Shown: positions 47,361 to 63,927 of the stretch, one piece after another
Position numbering within the stretch: the stretch's first letter is position 1
Layout of the letters: the number at the start of each line of letters is the position of its first letter
Source of the DNA: Micractinium sp. NFX-FRZ
Taxonomy: Eukaryota; Chlorophyta; Trebouxiophyceae; Chlorellales; Chlorellaceae
DNA: 64,000 bases
Direction of reading: 5' to 3'
NCBI GenBank assembly: GCA_029339195.1
Contig: JAPTJF010000179.1
Coordinates: 50,803 to 114,802 of the forward strand
Made by a program: the position numbers and the translations under genes
Notes under the pieces: model-generated
Databases searched by the model: none
The model's input: only the letters and a program-made list of their open reading frames with translations
What the model was told of the DNA's origin: nothing

Positions 47361-50300
47361 ATGCAGCTCGTGTCGAGGCAGCTGCAAGGCCATCGGGGGG
47401 GCCCTGCGCCTGCTCCTAGCGCCGCCCTGACGCAGCAGCGGCGGCAACAGTGGCGGAGGCACCGCGCCGCGCCGATCGCCGGCAGCAGCGCCGCCAGCAG
47501 CAGCAGTTATGTTTCGACCAGCTCGCTAGATGAAGAAGCTTGGGAGGAGGCGTACGGCCACTCAGCGCTGCGGTATGGAATCAGCCTGGAGCAGGGGCTG
47601 CGTGAGACGATGGAGGATGCGGCTCAGGTGGTGCCCCACGGCCGCTACGGCTTCTTCTTTGCCAGTGAGTGGGATATTCAGTTTCCTGTTTTTCCTGGTT
47701 TGGCAGATGCGAGGATGGCAATCGAAGTTCTTCCCTTGCGGGCCCCGTCCTGCTTGTTCTTGCACCTGCCTGGCCTGCCTGCTGGCCTGCCTGCCTTGTG
47801 CGCAGTTGAGAGTGCCGCCACTTGCGTGCTTCTGGCTGCCTGGCTACTGCCTGATTTCATGTGTGTGCTTTGCTCCATAAACGTGCGGTGACCCCAGGCC
47901 TGCTGGCTGCACGGGCATTGCTGCAATGATTATCATCCTCCATCAACTGCCGCCGGTGTCCCACCCACCCTCAGCCCGCTTCCCTGCCCTGCCCCCCCGC
48001 CTCCCTGTGCAGCCGTGTTTGATGGGCACGGAGGGTATGCTGCCGCAGAGTACCTGCAGCGCAACCTGTACCGCATCTACACGCGGGTGCTGGACCAGCG
48101 GGGCGTGGAGCAGGGGCTGGAGATGAGCCAGGACCTGCCGGGCCTGGCGTGCCCGCTCTCATTTACGCCCATCCTCACAGACAGCTTCCGGCATGCCGAT
48201 GAGGACCTGTTGCAGTGGATGCACGGTGGGTGCTGGGCGCTGGGCGCAACTGGGGCCTGATCTCTGTACCTGCTGCGCTGGGGTCGGTGCTGGGTGCTGT
48301 GATCAACTGGGGCTTGATGTCTGTAGCTGCTGCTCTGGGGCGCTGCTCTGTAGGGGGCACCTGCACAGCTTGCGGCATGCACAGCACTCACACACACACC
48401 CCGTGAGGTCAAGAAGCCCCGTGCGCTCGCCCATGATGCATGCTATGCCCGGCTGCCCCGGCTGCCCCTGCAGCAAATGTGCCCGATGAGGAGCGCACCA
48501 GCGGCTGCACCGCCACCACCTGCCTAGTGCGCAAAGATCTGGTGGGTGCCACAGGGTGGGTGGGGTGGGCTCAGCACCCTCAGTCTCAGCGAGTATAGTG
48601 GTTTGGCTTGGTACGTCGCACTACCAGATCCCTGCGCACAGCCAATTGCCTGCATGCCCTGGGCCCTCCTTGCCCTCTTGTCACTTCCCCCGCCGTCCTC
48701 CTCGCCCACACCACTGCCCCGCCCTGCCCTGCCCTGCCCTCTGCCTCGCAGGTGGTGGTTGCAAACGTGGGTGACAGCCGGGCGGTGCTGTCCCGCGGCG
48801 GCCGTGCAGTGGACCTCTCAACCGAGCACCGCGTGTGGGGCAAGACACCCAACGTCTTGGCGGAGATCAACCGCATTGAGTCGGTGGGAGGCTGGGTGGA
48901 CGATGGCCGCGTGTGCGGCGTGCTGGCGGTCAGCAGGTGCGCGGGGCGGGTGGTTCGGTACAGGATGTTTGGCTGGGCGCAGGCGTAGGTGCCATGCCAC
49001 AAAGCTGCGCACCTGATTCCGGCGCTGCTGCATCACCTGCGCTGCTACAGTGTGTCGGTGGATATGCTGCCCTGTCTCCTCATGCGGCAGATGCCACATG
49101 CCTGCCCGCCTGCCTGCCTGCCTGCATGCATGCCTGCCTGCCTGAGCTTGTCCTGTGTTCCTGATGTTGCCGGGCACTTGTGCGGGGCATTTGGCAACAC
49201 AAGGCCGCGCGCAACACTTGTGCTGCTGCATCATCAGTCTTGCAAATGCCTGGTCTCGTTCACCAGCCACAAGCTCCTGGTCCTGCTGTGGTGCTGCCCT
49301 GCGCTCACGCCTGCAGGGACGTTGGCGGCGGGGGTCTGGGCACCACAGTCACGTGGCCCGGACTTGCCCGCCTGCCTGTCCTGCTTGCACTCTTCAACAC
49401 CTCGTTCCGTTTGTGTGTGTGTGCCTCGCGCCTGCAGGGCGTTTGGTGACATGGAGTTCAAGGGGGAGGAGGGGCTGCAGATGCTGCTGGCCAAGGGCCT
49501 CGACTTTGGCCTCTGGGACCAGAAGTTTGCAGACAGCAGGTGCGCGGGGCGCTGCTGGGCGCTGCTGTATGGGGCTGGGCGCTGATTGTAGGGACAGCCT
49601 GGGTCGGCGTGAACGCTGCGTGGGTTGTACTACCGCTGCAGGCGGCGTGAGAGCCGGCCTGCATGCACTCTTGCGGGGCATGTGGCACCACTGCAAGGCA
49701 CCTCGCTGCCTGTGCATGTTGTCGCGCGTGCTGCAGCCGCTGCCATGCACCACCACCGCTGCCACTGCCACACGATGCAGCTTGTCAGCATACTGCCAAT
49801 GTCACCGCTCACATGCAGCAACCGTTTCCCGCCCTTCCTCCTTCACGCACCCACGCCTGCAGGCGCTTCACCGGCAACCCTGTGACGGCGCAGCCCGACG
49901 TGACTGAGCTGGCGCTGCACGATGGGGACGAGTTTGTGCTGGTGGCCAGCGACGGCCTGTGGGACGTGATGGACAGCCAGGAGGTGGTGAAGCTGGCGCG
50001 GCGCGAGCTGCAGCGCGGCAGCGACCCTGATGTGAGCAGAGCGGCATCGAGCAGTGCCTGAGCATGGGGTGGTTGGTGGCGGGGGTGGCGGGGCTGCTGT
50101 GGGGTGGGGGGCGCTTGCCGCTGCCAGGCTCCTGCGCCTGGCTGGGCCTGCACAAGGAGGTGGTGCTGCTTTGGGTGTGCGTCAGGTGCTGCAACACGTC
50201 AATGCGGCTTGGGCTGGCTGCAGTGCCTGCTGGGCAGGCTTTAAGCCCAGGTGCATCCACTTTGCCTCATCCTCTTCTGGGCCCCGCCCACCACCACCAC

Positions 50301-50547
50301 CACCACCACCAGCGGGTGGCTGTGAAGTCGGCTGCACCGGCAGCTATTGGCCCCACTGCCTCCGGTCCACCTCACCCTCCCCCCGCCCGCACCGCTGCAG
50401 GAGGTTGCCGCCAAGCTGACGGCGCTGGCTGTGAAGCGTGGCAGCCAGGACAACGTGGCGGTGGTGGTGATTGACCTGGGCAAAGTGGAGTGGGCTAAAA
50501 AGGCCAGCGGCGGCGGCTTGTTTGGCAGCCTCTTTGGCAGCCGCTGA
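47361..50547 (+). CDS. PPH1: Chloroplast PP2C phosphatase, TAP38/PPH1-like
   Basis: Seven exons: 47361-47664, 48013-48225, 48474-48541, 48752-48936, 49438-49539, 49863-50031 and 50401-50547, giving 395 residues. The N-terminal 60 residues are rich in Arg, Gln, Ala and Ser with almost no acids, like a plastid transit peptide. PP2C motifs follow in order: GLRETMEDAA, VFDGHGG (metal-binding Asp105-Gly106), SGCTATTCLV, NVGDSRAVLS, GGWVDDGRVCGVLAVSRAFG, FVLVASDGLWDV and RGSQDNVAVVVIDLG. The segment after AFGD (LLAKGLDFGLWDQKF) and the GGW...GR.CG block are characteristic of TAP38/PPH1, which dephosphorylates light-harvesting complex II to reverse state transitions. Unlike Arabidopsis TAP38, which has a C-terminal membrane helix, this protein ends shortly after VEWAKK with GLFGSLFGSR. 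Five to eight residues seem missing at the 50031/50401 junction, so a micro-exon may have been skipped. Confidence 0.85.
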
Positions 50548-51357
50548 GAGTGCGGTTGTCCTTGGCCGTGGCTGCCTGCCTGCACTGAGCGCCAGCTTGA
50601 AAAGTGCACAGTTCCTCCCAAATTTTTTCGTGTTCCGTCCTATGGCGCCTCGCCTCACAGCGCCCTGCTCCCTTGCTCCGCACCGTGTTACCTAAGTTTT
50701 TGCACGCGGCAACCCCCCTGTATGCTTATGCTCACTGAGTCACACCTAATACTGACCCCCCCGAGAAGAGATCATGGCCAGCGTGCCGCCCCCTTTACAT
50801 CCAACACAACCTTGTAATATTGAATGGATTGGCGACCTTCAGCGGTGTGTCCTGGAGCATGCCAGGCGCAGGGGTTGCTTGCAAGTGTGCCAACATGCTT
50901 CGCCCCAGCCAGCACGTTCGGTGGTGCATGCCTGCAGATCCGCACACCCTGCTGTGGGGCTCTCAGGAAGTCCCAAGCCCCACGGCCAATCATGATCAAC
51001 ATCAGACAGAAATGGTGCCGCTGCTGCCGCTGGTGCCGGTGCGCATGCCCAGCCTGGCCCGCCGGTCACCCGCTCTGCAAAGTGTACAGGGGGTGGTTGC
51101 ATGCCGGCACATTGGCAAAGATGCAAGAGATGCTTGCCACATTATTTGACAGGCAACGAGCCAGCCCATCACAGGCGCTCAGCAGGTGTGCCAGCATGCA
51201 GCGGCGGCGGCACAGCGGAGCGGGCAGCCGCCCGGCACTACAGGGTTTGGTGTACTGCATGCACCCCTTTTCGCCCAATTCTCGTTCGCCCCGCCATCGA
51301 AATCGGGGCGGCGCTGTCACTGAACCGTGCGCCCCTCCTGCAAGCGGCTAACAAACG
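50548..51357. other. TAP38-like 3' flank and CGS promoter
   Basis: Contains TGTAA at 50813, about 265 bases after the phosphatase stop. No supported coding frame or TATA box was seen before the CGS start. Confidence 0.5.
50813..50817 (+). terminator. TGTAA poly(A) signal for TAP38-like gene
   Basis: CTTGTAATATTG lies about 265 bases past the stop codon at 50547, in a locally AT-richer stretch. Confidence 0.5.
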
Positions 51358-55310
<3,953 letters not shown>

Positions 55311-55935
55311 ACATGCCAACAACATCGACAGCATTCCAATCCCTTTCGCTGCCCCTCCCTCCCCCTCCTCTCTCCCCTTGCTCGCTCTGCTCTGCTCTCC
55401 TGGTTATTGAGTACACTGCGCCCCCCTTTGTAAAGCTGTGGACATCGGGCGCAGGCACTTTGGAAACGCGCAGCTGGCCGCTGCTGGCCGACTTGTGCCT
55501 GGCCGCTGCCACCGTGCAGCGTTCATGAAACAAACAGCCGCTGATGGGCTGCAGGCTTAGTGGGCTGACAGATGTTGCAGGGTGGGGTGGGGTGCGATGT
55601 TGTGTACCAGATTTGCTCTGCACGCGAACTGTGCCGCCAGCTGGGGCTGCTGCCAGCTACGCCTGCCCTTTTGCTTCCTCTCGCATGCTGCCTGCTGCCC
55701 ACGGGTGCCAAGCCAACCATGCGGCCCCCTTTGCACCTCTGTTTGTGGCGCCTGACAACTCACAAGTGTGCAGCCGGCGTGACATTCACATGTAGCCAGG
55801 TGCAATAATGAACTTCAACAGGTAGAGCAACCGAGAGTGGAGCAGGAAAGCAGAGCGAGCAGGGGCAAGAAGCATGAGTTGAAGTAGCACGAGAGGGAGC
55901 AGCACCAGAGCGAGCGGGCCCGGGCGGCACACGCC
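55311..55935. other. Intergenic between convergent genes
   Basis: Holds the CGS 3' untranslated region (TGTAA at 55429) and the mL54 3' flank. No coding frame is supported. Confidence 0.5.
55429..55433 (+). terminator. TGTAA poly(A) signal for CGS
   Basis: CTTTGTAAAGC lies about 120 bases after the CGS stop codon. Confidence 0.55.
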
Positions 55936-56890
55936 TCACTTGGCGCGGTCATGGTTGCGCGTCCGGATGTTGTCCCGGTTTTGAAGCTTCACAAACCGCT
56001 CCAGCTGCGGGCAGGGTGGGGAAGAGGGCAGGGCAGGCAGGGGTCCGGGCAAATCAGGAGTCACGTCGGCAGCAGCCGCGCAGCCGTGCTCAGCCTCAGG
56101 GCGCAGCCAGCCGCACCCCGTTGTGCACTCACCCCGCCGCGCGCGAGGCACAGTGCTGCCACGTGCTGCCCAGGCGCGCCCCCACCCAGCACACTCGTCA
56201 CGATCCCCAGGCGCAGGGTCTGCTCTCACCAGTCCTGCCGGGATGCCCTCCTCGCATCATCTCACCCACATCCCAAACGCCTGCCCTGCACCCCACTCGG
56301 CTGCACTACAACCCGCACACGCAGTCACCAAGCTGGCGTCATGCTGCCCCAGGGTGCCTGCTCCTTGGCTCCGCTGTGGAGCCCTGACGCAGCATGCCCT
56401 GCCGCACACCACCCCACCACGCCATACCGCACCCCACAAACACCCCAGCCGCTCTCACCAGTTCAGGCGTGATGTCCTCCTCCTTGGTGCGCCGCAGCTC
56501 GTTCAGCGTCTTCTGCGGCGCTGCCAGCTTCCACAGCCACTCGGGCAGCTGGTCGTCCGCCTGCAGCGCCGGGTCCTGCCCCTTCTTCAGGATGTTGAGA
56601 CCCGTCACCACCTCACGCGACATGCTGGCCATGCCTGGCGTGCGGGGTAGGGCAGAGGAGGCGCAACATTTTGAGAATGGCTGGGGACTGGGGGCGGCGG
56701 CGGCAGGGCGGGAGGGCATGGCCACAGCATGTGCTGCCCCGCCGCGGTTGCGGCACCCCGCTGCACGGACCCAAACACAGGGGGTCCCGTGCCTGCGTAC
56801 ACGGCCGGCGGGCAGCCTCCCCCGCCCCTCACCTCGCTGAAAGACACTCAGCGATAGCAGCTGCGTGATGGGCCGCGACTGCACCAGCAT
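55936..56890 (-). CDS. MRPL54: Mitochondrial ribosomal protein mL54 (MRPL54/Mrpl37)
   Basis: Three exons: 56890-56833, 56634-56459 and 56004-55936, giving 100 residues. The start ATG at 56890 gives MLVQSRPITQLLSLSVFQRG, an arginine-containing, acid-free presequence-like N-terminus. The core EVVTGLNILKKGQDPALQAD followed by LPEWLWKL is the signature of the mL54 family (GLNI-K-G-DP ... YPEWLW), a protein of the mitochondrial large ribosomal subunit. The tail RTKEEDITPELLERFVKLQN and RDNIRTRNHDRAK, basic and helical, also fits family members, which end in an RxxIRxxN-like motif. Length is close to the plant homologues. An unusually long intron for this small gene (56458-56005) contains only low-complexity sequence. 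Confidence 0.88.
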
Positions 56891-57551
56891 AGCTGCCCGC
56901 AAATGCGCTGGTCGGGCGTTGTCGGGGTGGTGCTGAAGCCTGGCCCAGAGGGGAGAGAAGTAGGGGCCAACAAAAAGTGGGTGCTGGCGAGCGAGTGCGG
57001 AAATCTAGGCGAAACTAATTAATCAACAACTGGAACGGGATGGCATGAAAACAGACTAGACTGGCGAAAGCAAAATTTGGGGCCGTTCGCTGGAAAGAGC
57101 ATGGACGATCGTCGGCGTTTTCCTCTCTCCTCTCTGCGTTAGGGCCACACGTCACGGTCCTGCTCTTGTCAGACTGCAACCCTCAATCATCTCAGCAGAA
57201 GAGAAGGTCAGCAGGCGCTCACGCGCTGAGCTGCGCGCTTGACCTGCGCCCTGCCGCCGCCTGGCTGTCCAGGGTGAGAACAGATTGCTGTTGACGGTGC
57301 TTTGAGGTCGGAGCGATGCAGCAAGCAGCTGGGGAAGGGCCTGCGTTCTCCTTCTGGGCTGCCTCAACTTGGGAAGCGGTTCAGCCTCGCTTCCGCTTGG
57401 GCCATACAACGCACTGTGAACCTCTCATTGCCTTGAGTGGCCGAATCCCGCTGTGCAGGCGGGCAACGCGCTTGGCAGGAGGCACCGCCGCTTCAAGCGC
57501 CGCAGCACCCAGCGCTGGGAAGAGGCGCCACGGCGCCTAACCGGCACAGCC
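56891..57551. other. Divergent promoter region
   Basis: Shared upstream region of mL54 (minus) and the ELM2/SANT-like gene (plus). An open frame starting ATG at 57316 has no recognised motif. An acceptor-like CTGTGCAG at 57457 leaves room for an extra 5' exon of the ELM2/SANT gene. Confidence 0.4.
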
Positions 57552-60500
57552 ATGCGCATCAAGGCAAAATCTGTCACGCTGGGGCTGCTGACCAGCAATG
57601 CAGCCTCCACCTTCATTGCAGACAGGTTCCAGAGGGCGGCGCCGGCCCCTGCCGCCGCTGCAGCTGCGCCCTTCCGCCTTGTGGGTGTGCAAGGCACCGC
57701 TGGCGATGTCGGTATCGCCAGCGTGCCTGCAGTGGTGGTTGCTAAGAGCGCACCGCAGCCGTCTGCAGCAGCAGGGCCTTCTCGGCAGGCCAGCAGTGTC
57801 ACGCAGCAGGCACAGCAGCAGGCGGCGGCTGTGCGCCTGCCACAGCAGACGGCGGCACCTCCCGTACAGGAGCAGCAGCAGCAGCAGCAACAGCAGCAGG
57901 CGGCACGTGATACAGCGCCGCCGCCACAGCAGCAGCAGCAGTATCCACAGCAGCCCCCAGCCAAGCAGCAACAGCAGCAGCAGGTGCCGCCTGTTCAGCA
58001 GCGGCCACTCCTGCCGCCGCAGCCACCGTCATTGCAGCACCAGCCAGGACCCGCCACGGCTTCCGGCAGGCCAGTGCGCAAGCGCAAGGTGACGTCGTTT
58101 GCTGAAGACATGCTGCCAACCGAGGCCGTGCTGCGCCGGGGCGGCAAGGCGCGGACAGTGGGCCCTCCGGCGGTGGGCCTGCCGCCAGCCCCGCCGCCGC
58201 CAGCGCGGGCGCAACAGCAGCCTACCCTACCACCGGGCGTCGCACGCACCGCAGCCGCCGGGGCAGCAGCAGCAGCCGCAGCAGGCCTGCCAGCAGCGCT
58301 GCAGCTGGTCAGCATGGCGACCGCGGGCGGCGGCAGGGTGACGGGCCTGGCCGTGCCGGCCGCCGCTCTGTTGGCCATGCCGCCGGCGCTGCAGCAGCAG
58401 CTGCTTCGTGCACAAGCAGCAGGCGCAGCGGCGCTGGCAGGGCCGGTCGTGCGTGGGGTGATCCCCTACAGAACGGTGGCTCCAGGTGATGCAGCCGGGC
58501 CAGTAGCGGCAGTGCCAGCGGCGGTAGCAGCAGCGGCACCGCTGCCGAGCGGCAGCAACGCCGGCACCGCAGTGGGTGGCAAGGAAGCAGCGCAGCAGAA
58601 GCCAGAGCAGGAGGCAGTGCCGGTGGTGCAGGTGGCAGGGGCACGAGACATTGTGCAGCTGGCCAAGCAGTTGGAGGAGGAGGAGAGGAAGACAGCGTTG
58701 GCAGCTTCAGATGCGCGTGTGGCGCTGCGGGCGCTGCCCGGCAGCCAGTTGGCAGGGCGTGGAGGCGGCGGACGGGGCGCACCGCCTAAGCCGCCAATCG
58801 CAGCGGCACGCGGCGGTGGCGGGCGGGGCGGCGGTGGAGGGCGTGCCCGTGGTGGCGGTGGCGCCGGGCGCCACTCGCGCCGGCCCACGCCTGAGCTCTC
58901 TGAGCGGCGGCCGAACAACATGCCGCCTGGCACCTGGCACCCCGGTTTCGAGAGCTATGCAGGCGTCACCTACGTCAGCCCGCTGCAGGCCGCTGCAGCA
59001 CCGCCGGCTCCCGTGGTGGTTGCCGGCTCCCCGCCACGGCTCAGCGAGGCAATGGTGCTGGGCTCGCAGCCAGAGGTGCGCCTGGCAGCGATTGTTCTAT
59101 GAAGGGCAGTGCTCAATGTTTGCTGCTGTGTCTAGGGGTACAGTGGTGCATCACGTGCATGCGTGCATGCTGCTGGCTAGGATGAATCACAGGAGGATAC
59201 CAGCAGTTGGGAGGCAGGGCTGTTAGGGTTCTTCCCCCCTAGCAGCCCTGCCCCCGCTCAAAGGACCCGCTGCATGCCCGCCTCTCGAGCATCTTCCGTC
59301 CGCCCATTATCCCTCCCTCTCCCACCCTCCCCCTGTGCAGACCGCCTCCTGCTCAGAGGACCCGCTGCGTGCCAGCCTGGACTTCCTGCACTACGCAGCA
59401 CGCACAGCGGGGCGCCCACCGCCCAACTACAGCGGCGCCCTGGCAGGGGCGGTGAGCGCGGAGCAGGCGCTGTACAAGGAGCGCCTAGCGCGGGCGCACT
59501 TTGCCAGGTGGGGTGGGACGGTATGGGGCACTGTACTGTGTGTTGCTGGCAAGCTGCATGCAACCAAGTTGTTGTGGTGCATTTGTGCTGTGCTGCGGGA
59601 TGCATTCGTCTGTGCACCCTGTAGCGGGCTCCCCGCCTTCAAGCGCCCCGACTACCATCTACCGGTTGCTCCGCCTGCTGTGCTGCAGGGACCGGCGCCA
59701 AGTGGACGTGCAGCAGAAGCCTGCAGCGGCGGTGGAGGGCACGCGCAAGAGCATGCGCACGCGCAGCGCCCCCAACATCTTCCTGCCTGATGCCCTGCTG
59801 GCAGTGGAGCAGGCGCAGCTGGCAAAGCAGGCACAGCAGGCGCCAGCTCAGCAGCAGCAGCAGCAGCAGAAGGAGCAGCAGCGTGCCAAGCAGCAGCAGC
59901 AGCAGCAGCAGCAACAGAAGAGCGCCAAGCAGCCGCGGGTGTCGCCTCCCCCAGAGGATGACACGGATGTGCGGCGGGGAGCGGAGTACGAGGCGGTCCT
60001 GCCAGCAGTGCGCCCGCGGCCGGCAGCACCCAGCGCCGAGGAGGCGCGATGGGTTAGCGGCCTGGCATGCCAGCCTGGCGATGCGCCGGCGCCGCAGCAC
60101 GACGCGCAGCAGACGGCAGGCATGCCGGCCAGCAGCGCCGAGGAGCGGTGAGAAGGCATCCTGCTGGTGCCTGCTGCCTGTGACACGCTGCCTTTGCCGT
60201 GCTGCCGCACTTGCAATCCTCACCCCAGCACCCAGGCTGTCTGCTCAGCTGGGGGCGCAGGGTGTCGCTAGCTTCCCGCACCTTCAACGCCGAGGCTGCC
60301 CAGCCAGCTGCACCTGCAGTCCTGCGTGGCACCGCTACCGCCGCCTGGCTTGAAGTGTGCCGCCCACACACCATGCACTGCTGCTACCTGTCGGCACTTC
60401 TGCTCCCCACAGCCTTACTTGCTTGCACCACATGCTGATCAACAGCACCAACCCAGCTGCTGACCACCCTACCTGCCTGCCTGCCTGCCCGCCTGCTCTT

Positions 60501-61643
60501 CTGTGCGCCACTGCAGGGCTGCCTGGGTGGCGGCAGCACATGATGGGCTGTGCAGCGCTCTGGGCGAGGAGCGCGCTGCAGCCATGGGCTTGCTGGCCAT
60601 GGGGGCCGGGGCGCAGGGGGGGCTGCTGACAGAGGAGGAGGAGGCGGCGCTGGATGGTGGCATGCGGGAGCTGGGGCGGGCCTTCCACACCATACAGCTG
60701 GAGCGCGTGCCCGGCAGGAGCGTGTATGATCTGCAGGCAAGAGGCGAGGCTGGCGCGGTGGAGGGGGCCAAGCAGCAGGGAAGGCTGGGGGGGGCGCAAC
60801 AGGGGCGGTTGGGGGGGTGGAGGCAGGCGATCAGGAGGGCGGATGGCGTCCCAGATGAGAAGCAGGGTAGGGCAGTGAGGAGGTTGAGCCCTGGAATGCA
60901 GGTGCTTGGTGCACCACCCTCCAGCTCTCCAGTACATGCCCATTGGGGCGCTCCTTCCTGTGTGCCTATGTGCCATCTCCTGTTCACATGTGTCGTTTTT
61001 TTTTTTTTGCAGAATTACTACTACAACGTGTGGAAGCTGCAGGCCACGCCGCGCAGCAGAGCATGGTGCGCTGCGCCACGCTGTGCTGTGCTGTGCCGTA
61101 CCCCGTGCCTCCTGTGCGCTTGCTGCCATGCGCTGCAGCACGTTTTGTGTGCCTCTTTGGCCTGCTTCAAGGACAAGTGTGTGCCTGCATCTGGCGGCAC
61201 GCCATGCTGAGCCTGCTGCTGCTGGTGACAGTGCATGGCACCCGCTTTGCCACCGCAGGTATGAGGAGCGTGCGGCAGAGGAGGCGCGGCGGCAGGCGGA
61301 GCTGGAGGCAGCCGAGGCGGCAGTGCTGGCGGAGCAGGAGGCGCAGCGGCAGCGGCAGGAGGCGCGTTACAAGCGGCGCATGCTGCGGGAGGTGTTGCAG
61401 TGGATCAAGGGGGCGGCACGCGCGCCTGCTGAGGTGCACAACAGGTGCGCCTGGGTGGGTTTGCACAGGGTGTCTGTTTCTTTTTCTTGGAATTACGATC
61501 TCGTTGCTGCGGAGACGTGAACGCTGACTGCCTCCCCAACCAAACCTTGCCTCCCCACCCCATGCAGGCCCACTGTGGTGGCGCGAGCTCAGCGGGCCAC
61601 CAAGCTCATAGGCAGCCTGAATGCCCAGGACGACTCTGGATGA
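57552..61643 (+). CDS. ELM2/SANT-like chromatin protein with poly-Gln and Gly-Arg tracts
   Basis: Seven exons: 57552-59075, 59341-59507, 59689-60147, 60517-60736, 61013-61065, 61259-61444 and 61568-61643, giving 894 residues. A SANT domain lies at about 753-800 (LTEEEEAALDGGMRELGRAF, QLERVPGRSVYDLQ, NYYYNVWKL), with the spacing and NYYYNVWK ending of CoREST/MIER/MTA-type SANT domains. About 80 residues before it, DVRRGAEYEAVLP resembles the start of an ELM2 domain, which with SANT recruits histone deacetylases. Residues 50-150 and about 620-650 are Gln-rich. Around 410-460 is a Gly/Arg-rich RGG-like stretch. RPVRKRKVTSFAEDMLP at about 175 is a nuclear-localisation-like basic patch. Residues after 800 form an Arg/Glu/Ala coiled coil. 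The intron after 60736 begins with GC and ends in a 13-T polypyrimidine tract. The start could lie further upstream. Confidence 0.65.
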
Positions 61644-62143
61644 CAACGCTCGAGACCGCCAAGAAGCGCTGCAATTTATGTCTGGCTGCTCAACTGCCCG
61701 CCCCCCTTGCATTTCATGTCTGTGTCTGTGCAACCGCGGTTTGCTTGTAACACGATGTTTGGCAACAAGGGAATGGATGGAAAGGAGGAAGCCCCATGTG
61801 CGGATATCACCCTGCTCCCAACGCAGTGCCCTGGCAGGCCAGCCGTGCCTCAAGTTGCGGTGCCCGTGCCAGAGCATGCAGCCCAGGGCATTGCTGGCAG
61901 ATGTGGGGTGGGGTGGGTGCAAGCTTGATATGTACGTATGTACATGGTCGAAGTTTGGGCAAGAATGAGGGGACGGATCAGGGAATGGGCGGGAGCGAGG
62001 GTGCAGGCTCCGCTTGTGGGTGTGGGTGTTGGGTTGAGCCAAGGGCTGCACAGGGAGGGCACAGCCCTTGGCTGCAGGTGGTCAGATTCCTGGCGCATAC
62101 TGCCCAGAATGGAAGAGGCCGGGGCATGCCGCGGACACCCCCC
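61644..62143. other. Intergenic between convergent genes
   Basis: Contains the 3' flank of the ELM2/SANT-like gene with TGTAA at 61746. No supported coding frame. Confidence 0.5.
61746..61750 (+). terminator. TGTAA poly(A) signal for the ELM2/SANT-like gene
   Basis: TTGCTTGTAACACG lies about 100 bases after the stop at 61643. Confidence 0.55.
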
Positions 62144-63927
62144 TCAGTTGGTCTCGGAGTCGTCGTCGGTGATGTTGGTGTAGGCGCCCTCCTCCTCCTC
62201 CGCAGTGGCGTCCGCCGTGGCCTTGGACTTGGCCACCTCATCACCCACAACCTCTGCATGGAAGGGAGGGGGCAGGTGAGGTGAGGTGAGGGGGCCGGGT
62301 TAGCAGGGTGGGTGAGAGGGCAGCAGTTGGCAGGGCAGGTGTGGTGAGCGAGGGGTGCAGAGGGAATTGATGGAGAAGTGTGTGTCATCGGCACTTGGCT
62401 TGGAGGCAGACACCGATGCGCAACCGGGGCGGGGGGCCGCAGGTGCAGGGTTGTGGGGGAGGAGAGGTGGGAGGGCGGGTGAGGGGAGGGCGCAGGGGGC
62501 GAAGGAGGCGCGAGGGCGGGGCTGGAAGGTTTCCGACAGGACTGGTGGCACTTACGGGCACGGCTGACGGTCAGGCAGGCGGGAAGGCGACAGGTATGCT
62601 CGGCAGTCACGCAGGCAAGCAGTGCGGGGCTACTCACCGACGCTGGCAGTGGTGGCAGCGGTGCCGGAGCCAGAGCCACCGTACACACCGGCCTCGCCAG
62701 TAGCCAGGCCATAACCGCCTGCACAGGGAAGGTGGGGATGCGAAGGATGAGGAGTTGAGGAGAGGGCTGTGTGCCTGCTGTCGATGCTGCAGCTTGCTGC
62801 CCCCCCATGGCTAGCGCGCCCCCTCTCCCAAGCAGCGCCTGCCCCACTCCCCCCGGCCTTCCTCCAACTCTGCCCCACACCTTGCCTCCCCACCCTGTCT
62901 ACCCCCCCTGCCCTCACACCACCCCCCAGTGTCAGTAGCCCACAACCAGGACACAGCACAGCACAGCACAGCACAGCACAGCACGGCACACAGTCACCCG
63001 CCTCACCCTCATCGGTGAATGCGATGGCTTTGGACTCTGAGAACAGGCCGCCGGGGCCGGACTCGGCCAAGGAGGCAGCAGTGGCGGCGAGGCTGTACTC
63101 GCTCTTTGCCTGGGTCTCGGCCAGGCCGGTGGCGGTGCCAAAGGGAGAGGTGGCCTGCGACTCGGTGCGAGCCGAGAAGTCGGACTCACCCTCGGCCTCG
63201 CCGGCGGTGAAGCCGACGGCCGAGGCATCCTGGGGGGTCTGCGGTGGGGGAGAGGGGGGCAGCAACCAGAGGAGAGGGGTGAGGGAGGGGGGAGGTGAGG
63301 TGTGTGGGCCAGACACGGTGGGATGTGCAGCCGAGGCCGGCGCCCCAATGGGTTTGCGGGCAACGGGAGAGAGGAGTGAAGGGGCAGGCGAGAGCAGGAG
63401 AATGGCACGGTCAGGGCTGGTGGGTGAGGTTTGGAGGTGAGCTGACGGGGGATGGTCTGAGCGGCCAGAAGGGGGCCCACACAACGGAAGCAGCCCTGGG
63501 CATGTGCAAGGCAGCTCGTGGTGGAGGGAGGGAGGACAGGGTGGCCTGGGGACGTGGAGCGTGGCGAGGCTAAGAGGGATGAATGGGGAGAAGGCATCCC
63601 CCCAGCCTGACACGCAGGCTGCCACCCACCCACCGTGATGACGAGGCCGCTCGAGGTGATGGTTGCACGCTCGGAGCCGCGGATGGCGCCAGAGGTGCGC
63701 ACGCGGCCGCTGCTGGTGCCGCTGTCGCCCTTGGTCTCGACGGAGGTGGCGGCCTTAGTGCCTACGGCCTGCACAATGCAGGGGGAGGGGTTGGGGAGGG
63801 GAGGGGAGGTGGGGGAGGATCGGTGTGTGGGCAGGGGAAGGGGGCCGGCCGGCTGGGTGGGGGTGGGGGGGGGGACCAAGGGGCTGGCCTCTGCCTCAAC
63901 AGAGGTGGCAATCTCACCTTTCTAGCT

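Noticed and set aside
49101..49145. CCTG/CATG repeat array as a possible CRISPR-like or regulatory element
   Set aside because: It is a simple tetranucleotide microsatellite inside an intron of the TAP38-like gene, without spacers.
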